This document shows positions 1 to 6,093 of a stretch of 12,985 bases of DNA, in pieces. Location: assembly GCA_900766895.1 (NCBI GenBank), contig CAAFXF010000087.1:1-12985 (forward strand), read 5' to 3'. The position numbers and the translations under genes are program-made. Positions within the stretch are counted from its first letter, which is position 1. Every line of letters begins with the position of its first letter. The stretch comes from Clostridia bacterium (GTDB lineage Bacteria > Bacillota > Clostridia > Oscillospirales > Acutalibacteraceae). The notes beneath the pieces are model-generated. The model had not been told where the DNA came from, made no database searches, and worked only from the letters and a program-made list of their open reading frames with translations.

Positions 1-319
1 ATATTCTTATTGCCTTATCGGCCTTTTGCTGTGACTCGACGCTGAGGTGTGGCTTTAATGCATTAATCAAATCGGCATTTTTTGATGAGGTATTGTTCAT
101 TTTATCAAATATTGCCTTTGCCTTTAGCATCATATCCAAATCTCCCTGTGACAGATTAAGTCCGTTTGCCAAGATGTTGGAGGAAGGACTTTGGCTTTGT
201 ACTTGCTTTTGTCCCTGCTCATCATCAGCGGTGTTGCCTAAAATTGATGAGGCAACACCCTTGAGCATTTCAATATCGTTATCGGACAATGATGCAATAA
301 TATCGTTTATATTATCCAT
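1..319 (-). CDS. Uncharacterised small helical protein, C-terminus cut by the left edge
   Basis: An open frame of 106 codons starts at ATG 317-319 and reads through the left edge without a stop, so the gene is partial. Translation begins MDNINDIIASLSDNDIEMLK and contains a polar Gln/Ser-rich linker (about residues 36-46) followed by a helical part ending ALKPHLSVESQQKADKAIRI. An AGGT-type ribosome binding site lies about 10 bases upstream. It starts 9 bases after the stop of the gene at 329-562, so the two are very probably co-transcribed. No signal peptide or membrane segment is visible. I do not recognise a named domain; the ALKPHLS...KADKAI pattern resembles, from memory, uncharacterised small clostridial proteins, which is an inference only. 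Function unknown. Confidence 0.72.
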   Translation of the reverse strand, partial: MDNINDIIASLSDNDIEMLKGVASSILGNTADDEQGQKQVQSQSPSSNILANGLNLSQGDLDMMLKAKAIFDKMNNTSSKNADLINALKPHLSVESQQKADKAIRI

Positions 320-328
320 AGCTATTAC

Positions 329-562
329 CTATTTTTGATTTAATTTTTCAAGCAATGCCTTTGCCTGAGGAGATTGAATAATTTTTTGAGTTGCTTTTTT
401 ATCTGACAATACCTGCTTAATCATCTGTGATGCCTCGGCGGAAAGATTTTTGTCAATATACTGCTCGGCTTTACCGCTTTCTACTGCACGCTTTAGCTCA
501 TCTATGTTTATTTTAGAGTTGCCGACAGCGTTAGCTAAATCGTCGCTTTTTATATTTTTCAT
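329..562 (-). CDS. Uncharacterised 77-residue helical protein
   Basis: The frame encodes a 77-residue charged, helix-rich protein starting MKNIKSDDLANAVGNSKINI and ending QAKALLEKLNQK. I chose ATG 560-562 because AAAGGGTGG, a good ribosome binding site, sits about 8 bases upstream; a longer in-frame start inside the divergent phosphoesterase gene has no such support. It has no cysteines, signal peptide or membrane segment. The next gene on the same strand starts 9 bases downstream, indicating a two-gene operon. The start codon abuts the -35 box of the divergent promoter on the plus strand. I do not recognise the family; composition (Lys, Gln, Ala, Ser) suggests a soluble cytoplasmic helical bundle. 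Function unknown. Confidence 0.75.
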   Translation of the reverse strand: MKNIKSDDLANAVGNSKINIDELKRAVESGKAEQYIDKNLSAEASQMIKQVLSDKKATQKIIQSPQAKALLEKLNQK

Positions 563-590
563 TGAAAAAACCACCCTTTTATAGTATAAT
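562..590 (+). promoter_or_regulatory. Sigma-A-type promoter for the phosphoesterase-TetR operon
   Basis: TTGAAA at 562-567 and a perfect TATAAT at 585-590 are separated by exactly 17 bases. This predicts a transcription start near 597 and a 5' leader of about 30 bases before ATG 627. The -35 box overlaps the start codon of the divergent small gene at 329-562. Confidence 0.75.
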
Positions 591-626
591 CTAATTAAAG
601 ATATGAAATCTGTCGGAGGGATATGA

Positions 627-1088
627 ATGAGAATAGTAGTAATGTCGGACAGCCACAGACGAACCTCCTTACTGCTTAACATTATCGAAAGGCACAAGGA
701 CAACGCAGACCTGTTTTTATTCCTTGGTGACGGTAACGATGACCTTGATAATGCACTGATGCTTCATCCCGACATCAAGATTGACAGAGTCAGCGGAAAC
801 TGTGATTTTTATTCAACCTATCCTGCATCAAAGATTATAGATTTTGCAGGAAAAAGAATTCTGTTTACTCACGGTCACACCTACTACGTTAAGCACGGAT
901 ACAGCGATATTCAGCGAGAGGCGCGGTCGGTAGGTGCAGACATATGCTTATTCGGTCACACTCATATTCCGTATGTTGATATTATTGACTCTATACATTA
1001 TATGAATCCCGGCTCGGTAGGTGACGGTGTTTACGGAATTGTTGACATTGAGCCAAGCGGAATAATGGCATACAATACAAAAATTTGA
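627..1088 (+). CDS. YfcE/MJ0936-type metallophosphoesterase
   Basis: A 153-residue cytoplasmic metal-dependent phosphodiesterase of the calcineurin-like superfamily, YfcE/MJ0936 branch. The metal-binding motifs are all visible and in order: DSH (D8, H10), LGDGND (D35), GNCD (N58), THGH (H82, H84) and GHTH (H111, H113), followed by the NPGS sequence at 127-130 typical of this branch. Length matches the family (about 150-180). ATG 627 is chosen because GGAGGG at 615-620 is 6 bases upstream; an ATG at 623 is out of frame. Family members cleave phosphodiester bonds of model substrates or cyclic nucleotides with a two-metal centre; the natural substrate here cannot be told from sequence. The TetR gene follows 20 bases after the stop, so both are probably on one transcript. 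Confidence 0.92.
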   Translation: MRIVVMSDSHRRTSLLLNIIERHKDNADLFLFLGDGNDDLDNALMLHPDIKIDRVSGNCDFYSTYPASKIIDFAGKRILFTHGHTYYVKHGYSDIQREARSVGADICLFGHTHIPYVDIIDSIHYMNPGSVGDGVYGIVDIEPSGIMAYNTKI

Positions 1089-1108
1089 CAACGAGGTACA
1101 AAACAAAT

Positions 1109-1675
1109 ATGAAGGAACAATTATCCTGCAGTGAAATTACAAAGAAAAAATTAGCCGGGGCATTGAAGGAGCTTATGCAAACCACTCCCTTTGAAAAAAT
1201 AACAATTTCGGATATTTCAAATCAATGTGATATGCACAGACAAACATTTTATTATCACTTTCAGGACAGATATGAGCTGCTTGACTGGCTGTTATATAAC
1301 GAGCTGATATCAAGCTTTGTTGAAAATTTTTCCTACGAAACAATGGAGGAAAAGTTTTACTGCATTTTCAACACAATGTACAATGATAGGAAATTCTATC
1401 AAAATGCAGTTAAAATTAATATGGCAGATGTTTATAACTATCTTACAAGAATCGCAACAAATCAGTTTAATAAAATAATTGATGACATTATACTGAAAAA
1501 CAACATTAATACAGTCAGCAACGACCACAGCTCTGTTGCAGAATTTTTCGGATTTGGGATAGGCGGTGTAATTATAAGCTGGATAAACAAGGGTATGAAG
1601 GAAACCCCTCAGGAAATGACGGATAAGGTCAGGTCATTTATTGATCAAATGTCGATAATAATTGCAAATAAATAA
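1109..1675 (+). CDS. TetR/AcrR-family regulator with a DhaS-like C-terminal domain
   Basis: A 188-residue DNA-binding protein. Residues about 10-55 form the TetR helix-turn-helix, with the recognition region ITISDISNQCDMHRQTFYYH (31-50) being highly characteristic (the TFYYHF box). The C-terminal half (about 80-185) is helical and resembles the TetR C-terminal type found in DhaS-like regulators; the ligand is not predictable. I start at ATG 1109, with GAGGT at 1093-1097 as a distant ribosome binding site; an upstream TTG at 1085 overlaps the phosphoesterase stop and lacks one. It follows the phosphoesterase in the same operon and is ended by the strong hairpin at 1688-1726. No efflux pump or dihydroxyacetone kinase gene lies next to it, so the target is unknown. 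Confidence 0.88.
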   Translation: MKEQLSCSEITKKKLAGALKELMQTTPFEKITISDISNQCDMHRQTFYYHFQDRYELLDWLLYNELISSFVENFSYETMEEKFYCIFNTMYNDRKFYQNAVKINMADVYNYLTRIATNQFNKIIDDIILKNNINTVSNDHSSVAEFFGFGIGGVIISWINKGMKETPQEMTDKVRSFIDQMSIIIANK

Positions 1676-1687
1676 GATAATCAAACG

Positions 1688-1726
1688 AAAAAAGCTGATT
1701 GAACGCAATGTTCAATCAGCTTTTTT
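1688..1726. terminator. Bidirectional intrinsic terminator between convergent operons
   Basis: A perfect 17-bp inverted repeat, AAAAAAGCTGATTGAAC at 1688-1704 and GTTCAATCAGCTTTTTT at 1710-1726, encloses a 5-base loop. The A and T runs at the stem ends give a U-tract in both directions. It serves the TetR operon (plus) and the DUF4173 gene (minus), whose stop codon at 1725-1727 overlaps the hairpin. Confidence 0.93.
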
Positions 1727-3368
1727 ATCCTTTTAATTCGTATATATCGGTTTGCTTATTTAGAGCATATCTGCCGTCGTCGTCAAGGCCGACATATTCA
1801 TCCGTTGTAGCCTCGTAGTAATACTCAAGCGCGTTATTGAGCATACACCTATTTGCAAATATCCTCGCCTGCTGTTCATCAAGGGTGTTCAGGTAATAAT
1901 CATAGATAGCGTTTGTCGCCTTGATATGAGCAAGGTTTTTACACTTTAGCTTGCTTGTGCTTTTTACATTTATCGTATTATCCTTTATGACAAGCTCATC
2001 CTTAAAGTTATTACCTGCGATAACATAGAGCTTTTCCATAATTACAGGGTCCTTATCAGCAAGCTCAATCAAATAAGGAACGGTGCTGTCGGACATATAG
2101 GCAATGCTGTCAACATCAAGCCTGCTGATAGATTGATTATTATACGCGTTAATGTTGTAGTCAGCTATTTTGGCATCAACATTTGAATATGATATTGCAA
2201 TAAGCAACGCACTGCAAAAGATAATTATTGCCTGCATATAAGGCAACCTTGGTGCAAATATATGCATAACAAGCATAGTTAATACACAAAGCATCATCAG
2301 CATAAAGGCGAATACCAATATTCTGTTTTTGGATAGGCCGTAAATGCTGATATTAAGCACCATTTTTTGCATTGCTATAATAACAAGCAACACGGAAAAA
2401 GCAGATATAAAAAGTGACAAGGCTTTAATTGCCACACAGCCCTTGTGCTTTTTAACAAGTGCAGTGACAATGCTGACAATGGCTATATTTATAGCACAAA
2501 CAACGCACATCTCATAAAAGCCTCGGCGGGCAAACTGAGATGCCGTATGGCTGTAATCCTCCGGTAGAATAAAGGAAAAAGCACTAAAGAAATATGCAAG
2601 CTGTGAAAACAGATACAGAATATACGTGACACTGATTACACAAAGAAACGACACACATCCGCTGTAATTCAAGGCAGGACGTTTTCTCCTGCTTTTTACC
2701 GCAGGTGCTTTGTTATTCTTTATTGCGAACAGATAAGCGCATCCGTACGGCAAAAAAACAAGAGTAAGAACAAGCCTTGATATTACTCCGCCGATATTTT
2801 CAAACGCATTAGACACAAGACAGCCAAATGCGGCATCGGATTTTACAAGCAACGGAACAACCGCGCACAGCACGGGTACGGCAAGCAAGCCTCCGATTAT
2901 GGCAGAATAAGATTTTTTATCCTTTGCATCACCTGCTTTAATTGAGCCTACTATTTCGGGCATAGCCTTAAACGGCTTTAGAAAAACATTTTTCACCGCA
3001 CAAAATCCTATTTTATATGACCCGAACACATTTGACGAGGTTTTAAAGCAAAGGCAAAACAGAACGTACAATCCGATAGAAAGCATCGGCATAAGCATAG
3101 ATGTTATGCTGTCATTATACAGCATAACGGGTACGGCTGAAGCAACACCGAGCAGTCCGCACGCAACGCCGAACGGTGACGGCTTATGCTCTTTATCTAT
3201 CAAATAAAAGCCGGTAACGCCCACAAGTGCAATATATGCAATAACATATCCTACTCCCAAGGTGTCTGAAAAGGCTACAAGCTCAACAACCAAATAGCAC
3301 AGTATGGCTGTTGCAATTATCATTGCCTTATCCCTTTTTGTTAAAGGAGAATAAACCTTTTTATCCAC
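1725..3368 (-). CDS. DUF4173/DUF4153-like multi-pass membrane protein
   Basis: A 547-residue integral membrane protein with roughly ten or more hydrophobic segments over residues 15-400 and a soluble C-terminal region of about 150 residues. Conserved-looking patches match what I recall of the DUF4173/DUF4153 families: YLFSQLAYFF (252-261), FARRGFYEM just after it, the IYGLSKNRI patch near 341-349, and ADYNINAYN...LDVDSIAYMS after the last membrane segment. Function of the family is unknown. I prefer GTG 3366-3368, placed 8 bases after AGGGAG, to GTG 3375-3377, which overlaps the regulator stop as GTGA but sits directly against the binding site. It is the last gene of the DUF2975-regulator-DUF4173 operon and may be a membrane sensor or stress-related component; that is inference. 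Confidence 0.8.
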   Translation of the reverse strand: MDKKVYSPLTKRDKAMIIATAILCYLVVELVAFSDTLGVGYVIAYIALVGVTGFYLIDKEHKPSPFGVACGLLGVASAVPVMLYNDSITSMLMPMLSIGLYVLFCLCFKTSSNVFGSYKIGFCAVKNVFLKPFKAMPEIVGSIKAGDAKDKKSYSAIIGGLLAVPVLCAVVPLLVKSDAAFGCLVSNAFENIGGVISRLVLTLVFLPYGCAYLFAIKNNKAPAVKSRRKRPALNYSGCVSFLCVISVTYILYLFSQLAYFFSAFSFILPEDYSHTASQFARRGFYEMCVVCAINIAIVSIVTALVKKHKGCVAIKALSLFISAFSVLLVIIAMQKMVLNISIYGLSKNRILVFAFMLMMLCVLTMLVMHIFAPRLPYMQAIIIFCSALLIAISYSNVDAKIADYNINAYNNQSISRLDVDSIAYMSDSTVPYLIELADKDPVIMEKLYVIAGNNFKDELVIKDNTINVKSTSKLKCKNLAHIKATNAIYDYYLNTLDEQQARIFANRCMLNNALEYYYEATTDEYVGLDDDGRYALNKQTDIYELKG

Positions 3369-3373
3369 AAAAA

Positions 3374-3574
3374 TCACTCCCTATATTCAAGAATATCGGC
3401 AGGCTGACAATCAAGCTCCTTACAAATTGCATCAAGTGTTGAAAACCTGATAGCCTTTGCCTTGCCTGTTTTTAATATCGACAGATTAGCCTGCGTAATG
3501 CCAACACGGTTTGCAAGCTCTAATGATGACATTTTTCGTTTTGCAAGCATAACATCCAAATTTACAATAATCAT
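3374..3574 (-). CDS. YozG-like Cro/CI-family transcriptional regulator
   Basis: A 66-residue single-domain helix-turn-helix protein. MIIVNLDVMLAKRKMSSLEL begins helix 1; the recognition region ELANRVGITQANLSILKTGK (19-38) and the FSTLDAICKELDCQPADILE tail (44-63) are classic for the small YozG-type Xre proteins. ATG 3574 is used because AGGTG, formed partly by the stop of the upstream gene, lies about 8 bases upstream; GTG 3583 is an alternative adding three residues. It lies between a DUF2975 membrane protein, ending 9 bases before it, and a DUF4173 membrane protein. DUF2975 plus YozG-like regulator is a recurring Firmicute pair (yoaS-yozG in Bacillus subtilis), so it probably regulates its own operon, though no operator can be assigned. 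Confidence 0.9.
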   Translation of the reverse strand: MIIVNLDVMLAKRKMSSLELANRVGITQANLSILKTGKAKAIRFSTLDAICKELDCQPADILEYRE

Positions 3575-3583
3575 CGCGTTCAC

Positions 3584-4063
3584 CTACACAGTTAAATCAT
3601 TTTCATCTTTTATTTCTATTGCTTTGGCAAAAATTTTCTTTATAACCTTCAAAAGCAACGCCATAAAAAGCTCACCGAGCATAAGAACAAAAAACATAAC
3701 GGCATAATAATATATTTTTTGAACAAGCGAAGCTGTTATTGCCCCGATACCTATTATGCCTGCATACACACAGCAATAGCTGATTTTATCAAGATACCTT
3801 GTTGTTACAATCTCAAATATTCTGTCCTTTTGCACATTGGTTAAAAGCCTGTCAATGTAAGCAAGAGCAACATATCCTGCAGGAACAACAAGCGAAAAGG
3901 AACACAGCAAGGTGTAATACCTGTTTTCTATGCCGTCTATCCACGATACACCGTGAGCACCGAAAAACTGAACTGCCCAAAGAAAAACTGTCACTATCGC
4001 CAAAGCAAAATAGCAAAATTTGATTATAGCCTTTAAGGCTATTGTTGTTTTATTACTGTACAT
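3584..4063 (-). CDS. DUF2975-family membrane protein (YoaS-like)
   Basis: A 159-residue protein with four predicted membrane segments (about 11-32, 50-72, 96-115 and 118-145) and a charged C-terminal tail ending KDENDLTV. The loop LLTNVQKDRIF (73-83) between segments 2 and 3 and the overall four-helix layout fit DUF2975. ATG 4061-4063 is chosen because GGAGG lies 7 bases upstream; an in-frame ATG at 4093 sits right at the predicted transcription start and lacks a ribosome binding site. It is first in a three-gene operon with the YozG-like regulator and the DUF4173 protein, behind a strong promoter. Role unknown; such proteins are proposed only by context to work with their paired regulator, perhaps sequestering or sensing at the membrane. 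Confidence 0.85.
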   Translation of the reverse strand: MYSNKTTIALKAIIKFCYFALAIVTVFLWAVQFFGAHGVSWIDGIENRYYTLLCSFSLVVPAGYVALAYIDRLLTNVQKDRIFEIVTTRYLDKISYCCVYAGIIGIGAITASLVQKIYYYAVMFFVLMLGELFMALLLKVIKKIFAKAIEIKDENDLTV

Positions 4064-4094
4064 ATACTTTCCTCCGTTGGTATACTTTACCATT

Positions 4095-4123
4095 GTTATA
4101 CATCAAAAATTATCGTTTGTCAA
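4095..4123 (-). promoter_or_regulatory. Promoter of the DUF2975-regulator-DUF4173 operon
   Basis: On the minus strand a perfect TTGACA (4118-4123) is followed after exactly 17 bases by TATAAC (4095-4100). Predicted transcription starts near 4088, giving a leader of about 25 bases before ATG 4063. The surrounding region is very AT-rich. Confidence 0.82.
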
Positions 4124-4158
4124 TAATTATTTATCATTTTTCAAAATTTTTTTGCAAA

Positions 4159-4192
4159 AAAATAATAAGGGCAATTATGCCCTTATTATTTT
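4159..4192 (-). terminator. Intrinsic terminator of the glucan-breakdown operon
   Basis: A perfect 15-bp inverted repeat (4159-4173 and 4178-4192) with a 4-base loop contains the GGGCA/TGCCC core and runs into a U-rich tract on the minus strand. It overlaps the stop codon of the GH13 gene and insulates it from the promoter at 4095-4123. Confidence 0.88.
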
Positions 4193-6042
4193 ACACGTGT
4201 TAATAATGCATATCTCATCGGTTCAAGGTGGAGGTAACCGTTTTGTGATTTTTCATCAAAAAAGTTATAGGCGTTATCCCATTGGTTGCCGACAAAAACA
4301 TCAGCATCAACATCGTCCATATTAATTGCCACAAGCACCTCGCTGTTTTCGTCACAGCGAATATAAGCAATGGACTTATGCTCACAATAAATCGGCACAA
4401 AATCACCTGTTGCAAAAGCCTTGCATCCAAGCCTTATTTCGCCCAATCGCTTATACCACTTCAAAAGCTCGGTATTAGGATTATCCCACTGCATACACGC
4501 ACGGTTAAACGGATCCTTTAATCCCTGCATACCTATCTCATCACCATAATACAGCGAAGGAACGCCGGGCAGGGTGTACTGTATGAGTGAAGCAATCTTC
4601 ATAAGAGAAATACCGCGAAGATAATCATACTGCGAAAGCTTATTATGCTCATACTGCCAATGGCGACCGTAGCCCTCACAGCCTTCACCTGCAAGACGGC
4701 TTATTGCTCTTTCGGTATCGTGAGTGCCTATATGGTTCATAAGAACATTTGTTACCTGGGGAGGATAATTTTCAATAATAGACATTATCCTGTCAAAGAA
4801 CTCATAGGCATTCGGGTACTTAACAAAATCCAAAATCGCGTTGGCAAAAGGATAATTCATAACGCTGTCAAGCTGTTCGCCGAGAAGGTAACGACGACGC
4901 TCGTCGTATGCAAACTTTGTGGTTGCGTCCTCCCATACCTCGCCTATGATAACGGCATCGCTGTTTTCTTCCTTAACAGCTCTGCGCAAATCATCAAGAA
5001 ATACATCCGGCAATTCGTCTGCAACATCAAGTCGCCAACCGCTGATTCCACAACGAAGCCATTTGCGAAGAATTCCGTTTTCACCGCAGATATAATTGCG
5101 GTAGCCTTCATCCTCCTCTTTGACCTCGGGCAAAAGCTTTATTCCCCACCACGAATGATATTCTTCAGGATAGTTGATGAACTTATACCATGAATAGTAA
5201 GGGCTCGTTTTACTGTTATAGGCGCCGTTGCTGTCATAATTGTTGTAAAGATTAAAGTACCTACTGTCGCATCCTGTATGGCTGAATACACCGTCGAGAA
5301 TTACGGCAATGCCGTACTCCTCCTTGGCAATTTTGCAAAGCGCCTTCAAATCCTCCTCGTTACCCAAAAGCGGATCTATTTTTTCATAATCCGCAGTGTC
5401 GTAACGATGATTTGAATTAGCCTCAAATATAGGATTAAGATAAATACAGGTTACACCTAAATCCTTAAGATACGGAAGCTTTTCCTCTATTCCCTTTAGG
5501 TCGCCGCCGAAATAGTCATTATTCCAAATACCGTTCATCTGCTCTTCACGCCAATAAGGCTCTTCACCCCATTTGCGAAGAACACGAGATTCTCTGTATC
5601 CTGTTTTATTTTTTCCTGAATTGAAAAATCTGTCAGGAAAGATTTGATAAATGATACCGCCCTTTAACCAATCCGGAGTGGTAAAGCTTTTATCATAAAC
5701 GGTTTGCTGAAAATCCTCACCGTCGGGCGCAAAATCACCGCAGCCGTGTCCGACATTTCTGACAAAGCTTTTACCCCAAGGAGTGTCAAGCTCGAAATGA
5801 TACCAATATAATCCGGGAGTGTCCGCAACAAAATGCAGTTCCCAATATTCATCGTCATTGCCGCACATACCCGCCCAGAACATCGAGTAATAAACATTTG
5901 CCTCGTTTTCCTTATGAACGCAAATATTTGCCCCACTGCATTTCATTGAGCGAGGCACAATAATACGAAGCTTTACAGGCTCATCCGTTGCGATAGCACG
6001 AATCTTGTCCTTATATTCTTTTTTACGGGAATCAAATATCAT
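4186..6042 (-). CDS. GH13 alpha-glucan hydrolase (neopullulanase/cyclomaltodextrinase-like)
   Basis: A 618-residue glycoside hydrolase family 13 enzyme acting on alpha-1,4 (perhaps also alpha-1,6) glucan links. Residues 1-125 form a beta-rich N-terminal domain, the TIM barrel spans about 128-510, and a beta domain closes the protein. Landmarks: IFPDRF (134-139), YFGGDLKGI (177-185), region I DGVFSHTG (250-257), region II GWRLDVADE with nucleophile D339, region III IIGEVWE with acid/base E368, region IV HIGTHDTER with D442. GWRLDVA-E is typical of the neopullulanase/cyclomaltodextrinase group. No signal peptide is present, so it is cytoplasmic. It lies 51 bases downstream of the phosphorylase and likely trims branched or short oligosaccharides for it. 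The ATG at 6042 lacks a clear ribosome binding site. Exact specificity cannot be fixed from sequence. Confidence 0.92.
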   Translation of the reverse strand: MIFDSRKKEYKDKIRAIATDEPVKLRIIVPRSMKCSGANICVHKENEANVYYSMFWAGMCGNDDEYWELHFVADTPGLYWYHFELDTPWGKSFVRNVGHGCGDFAPDGEDFQQTVYDKSFTTPDWLKGGIIYQIFPDRFFNSGKNKTGYRESRVLRKWGEEPYWREEQMNGIWNNDYFGGDLKGIEEKLPYLKDLGVTCIYLNPIFEANSNHRYDTADYEKIDPLLGNEEDLKALCKIAKEEYGIAVILDGVFSHTGCDSRYFNLYNNYDSNGAYNSKTSPYYSWYKFINYPEEYHSWWGIKLLPEVKEEDEGYRNYICGENGILRKWLRCGISGWRLDVADELPDVFLDDLRRAVKEENSDAVIIGEVWEDATTKFAYDERRRYLLGEQLDSVMNYPFANAILDFVKYPNAYEFFDRIMSIIENYPPQVTNVLMNHIGTHDTERAISRLAGEGCEGYGRHWQYEHNKLSQYDYLRGISLMKIASLIQYTLPGVPSLYYGDEIGMQGLKDPFNRACMQWDNPNTELLKWYKRLGEIRLGCKAFATGDFVPIYCEHKSIAYIRCDENSEVLVAINMDDVDADVFVGNQWDNAYNFFDEKSQNGYLHLEPMRYALLTRVK

Positions 6043-6060
6043 AGTCCATTATCAGTCAAC

Positions 6061-6083
6061 GGCTCCCCTTAAAAAGAGGAGCC
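6061..6083. other. Hairpin between glgP and the GH13 gene
   Basis: GGCTCCCCTT at 6061-6070 can pair with AAGAGGAGCC at 6074-6083 (10 pairs including one G-U) around a 3-base AAA loop. No U-tract follows on the minus strand, so it is a poor terminator; it may be an attenuator, a processing site or an mRNA stabiliser between the two cistrons. Confidence 0.6.
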
Positions 6084-6093
6084 ATTTAATTAA

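Noticed and set aside
583..588. Minus-strand TATACT as a -10 box for the small-protein operon.
   Set aside because: No acceptable -35 box lies 16-18 bases upstream, and the transcription start would fall inside the ribosome binding site.
563..703. N-terminal extension of the small minus-strand protein at 329-562.
   Set aside because: It would overlap the divergent phosphoesterase gene and promoter; the internal ATG at 562 has a strong ribosome binding site.
1085..1108. TTG start extending the TetR protein by eight residues.
   Set aside because: It overlaps the phosphoesterase stop and has no ribosome binding site; ATG 1109 aligns better with the family N-terminus.
4645..5193. Plus-strand frame of 182 residues inside the GH13 gene.
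   Set aside because: It is fully antisense to a well-supported enzyme, has no recognisable motif and no promoter or terminator.
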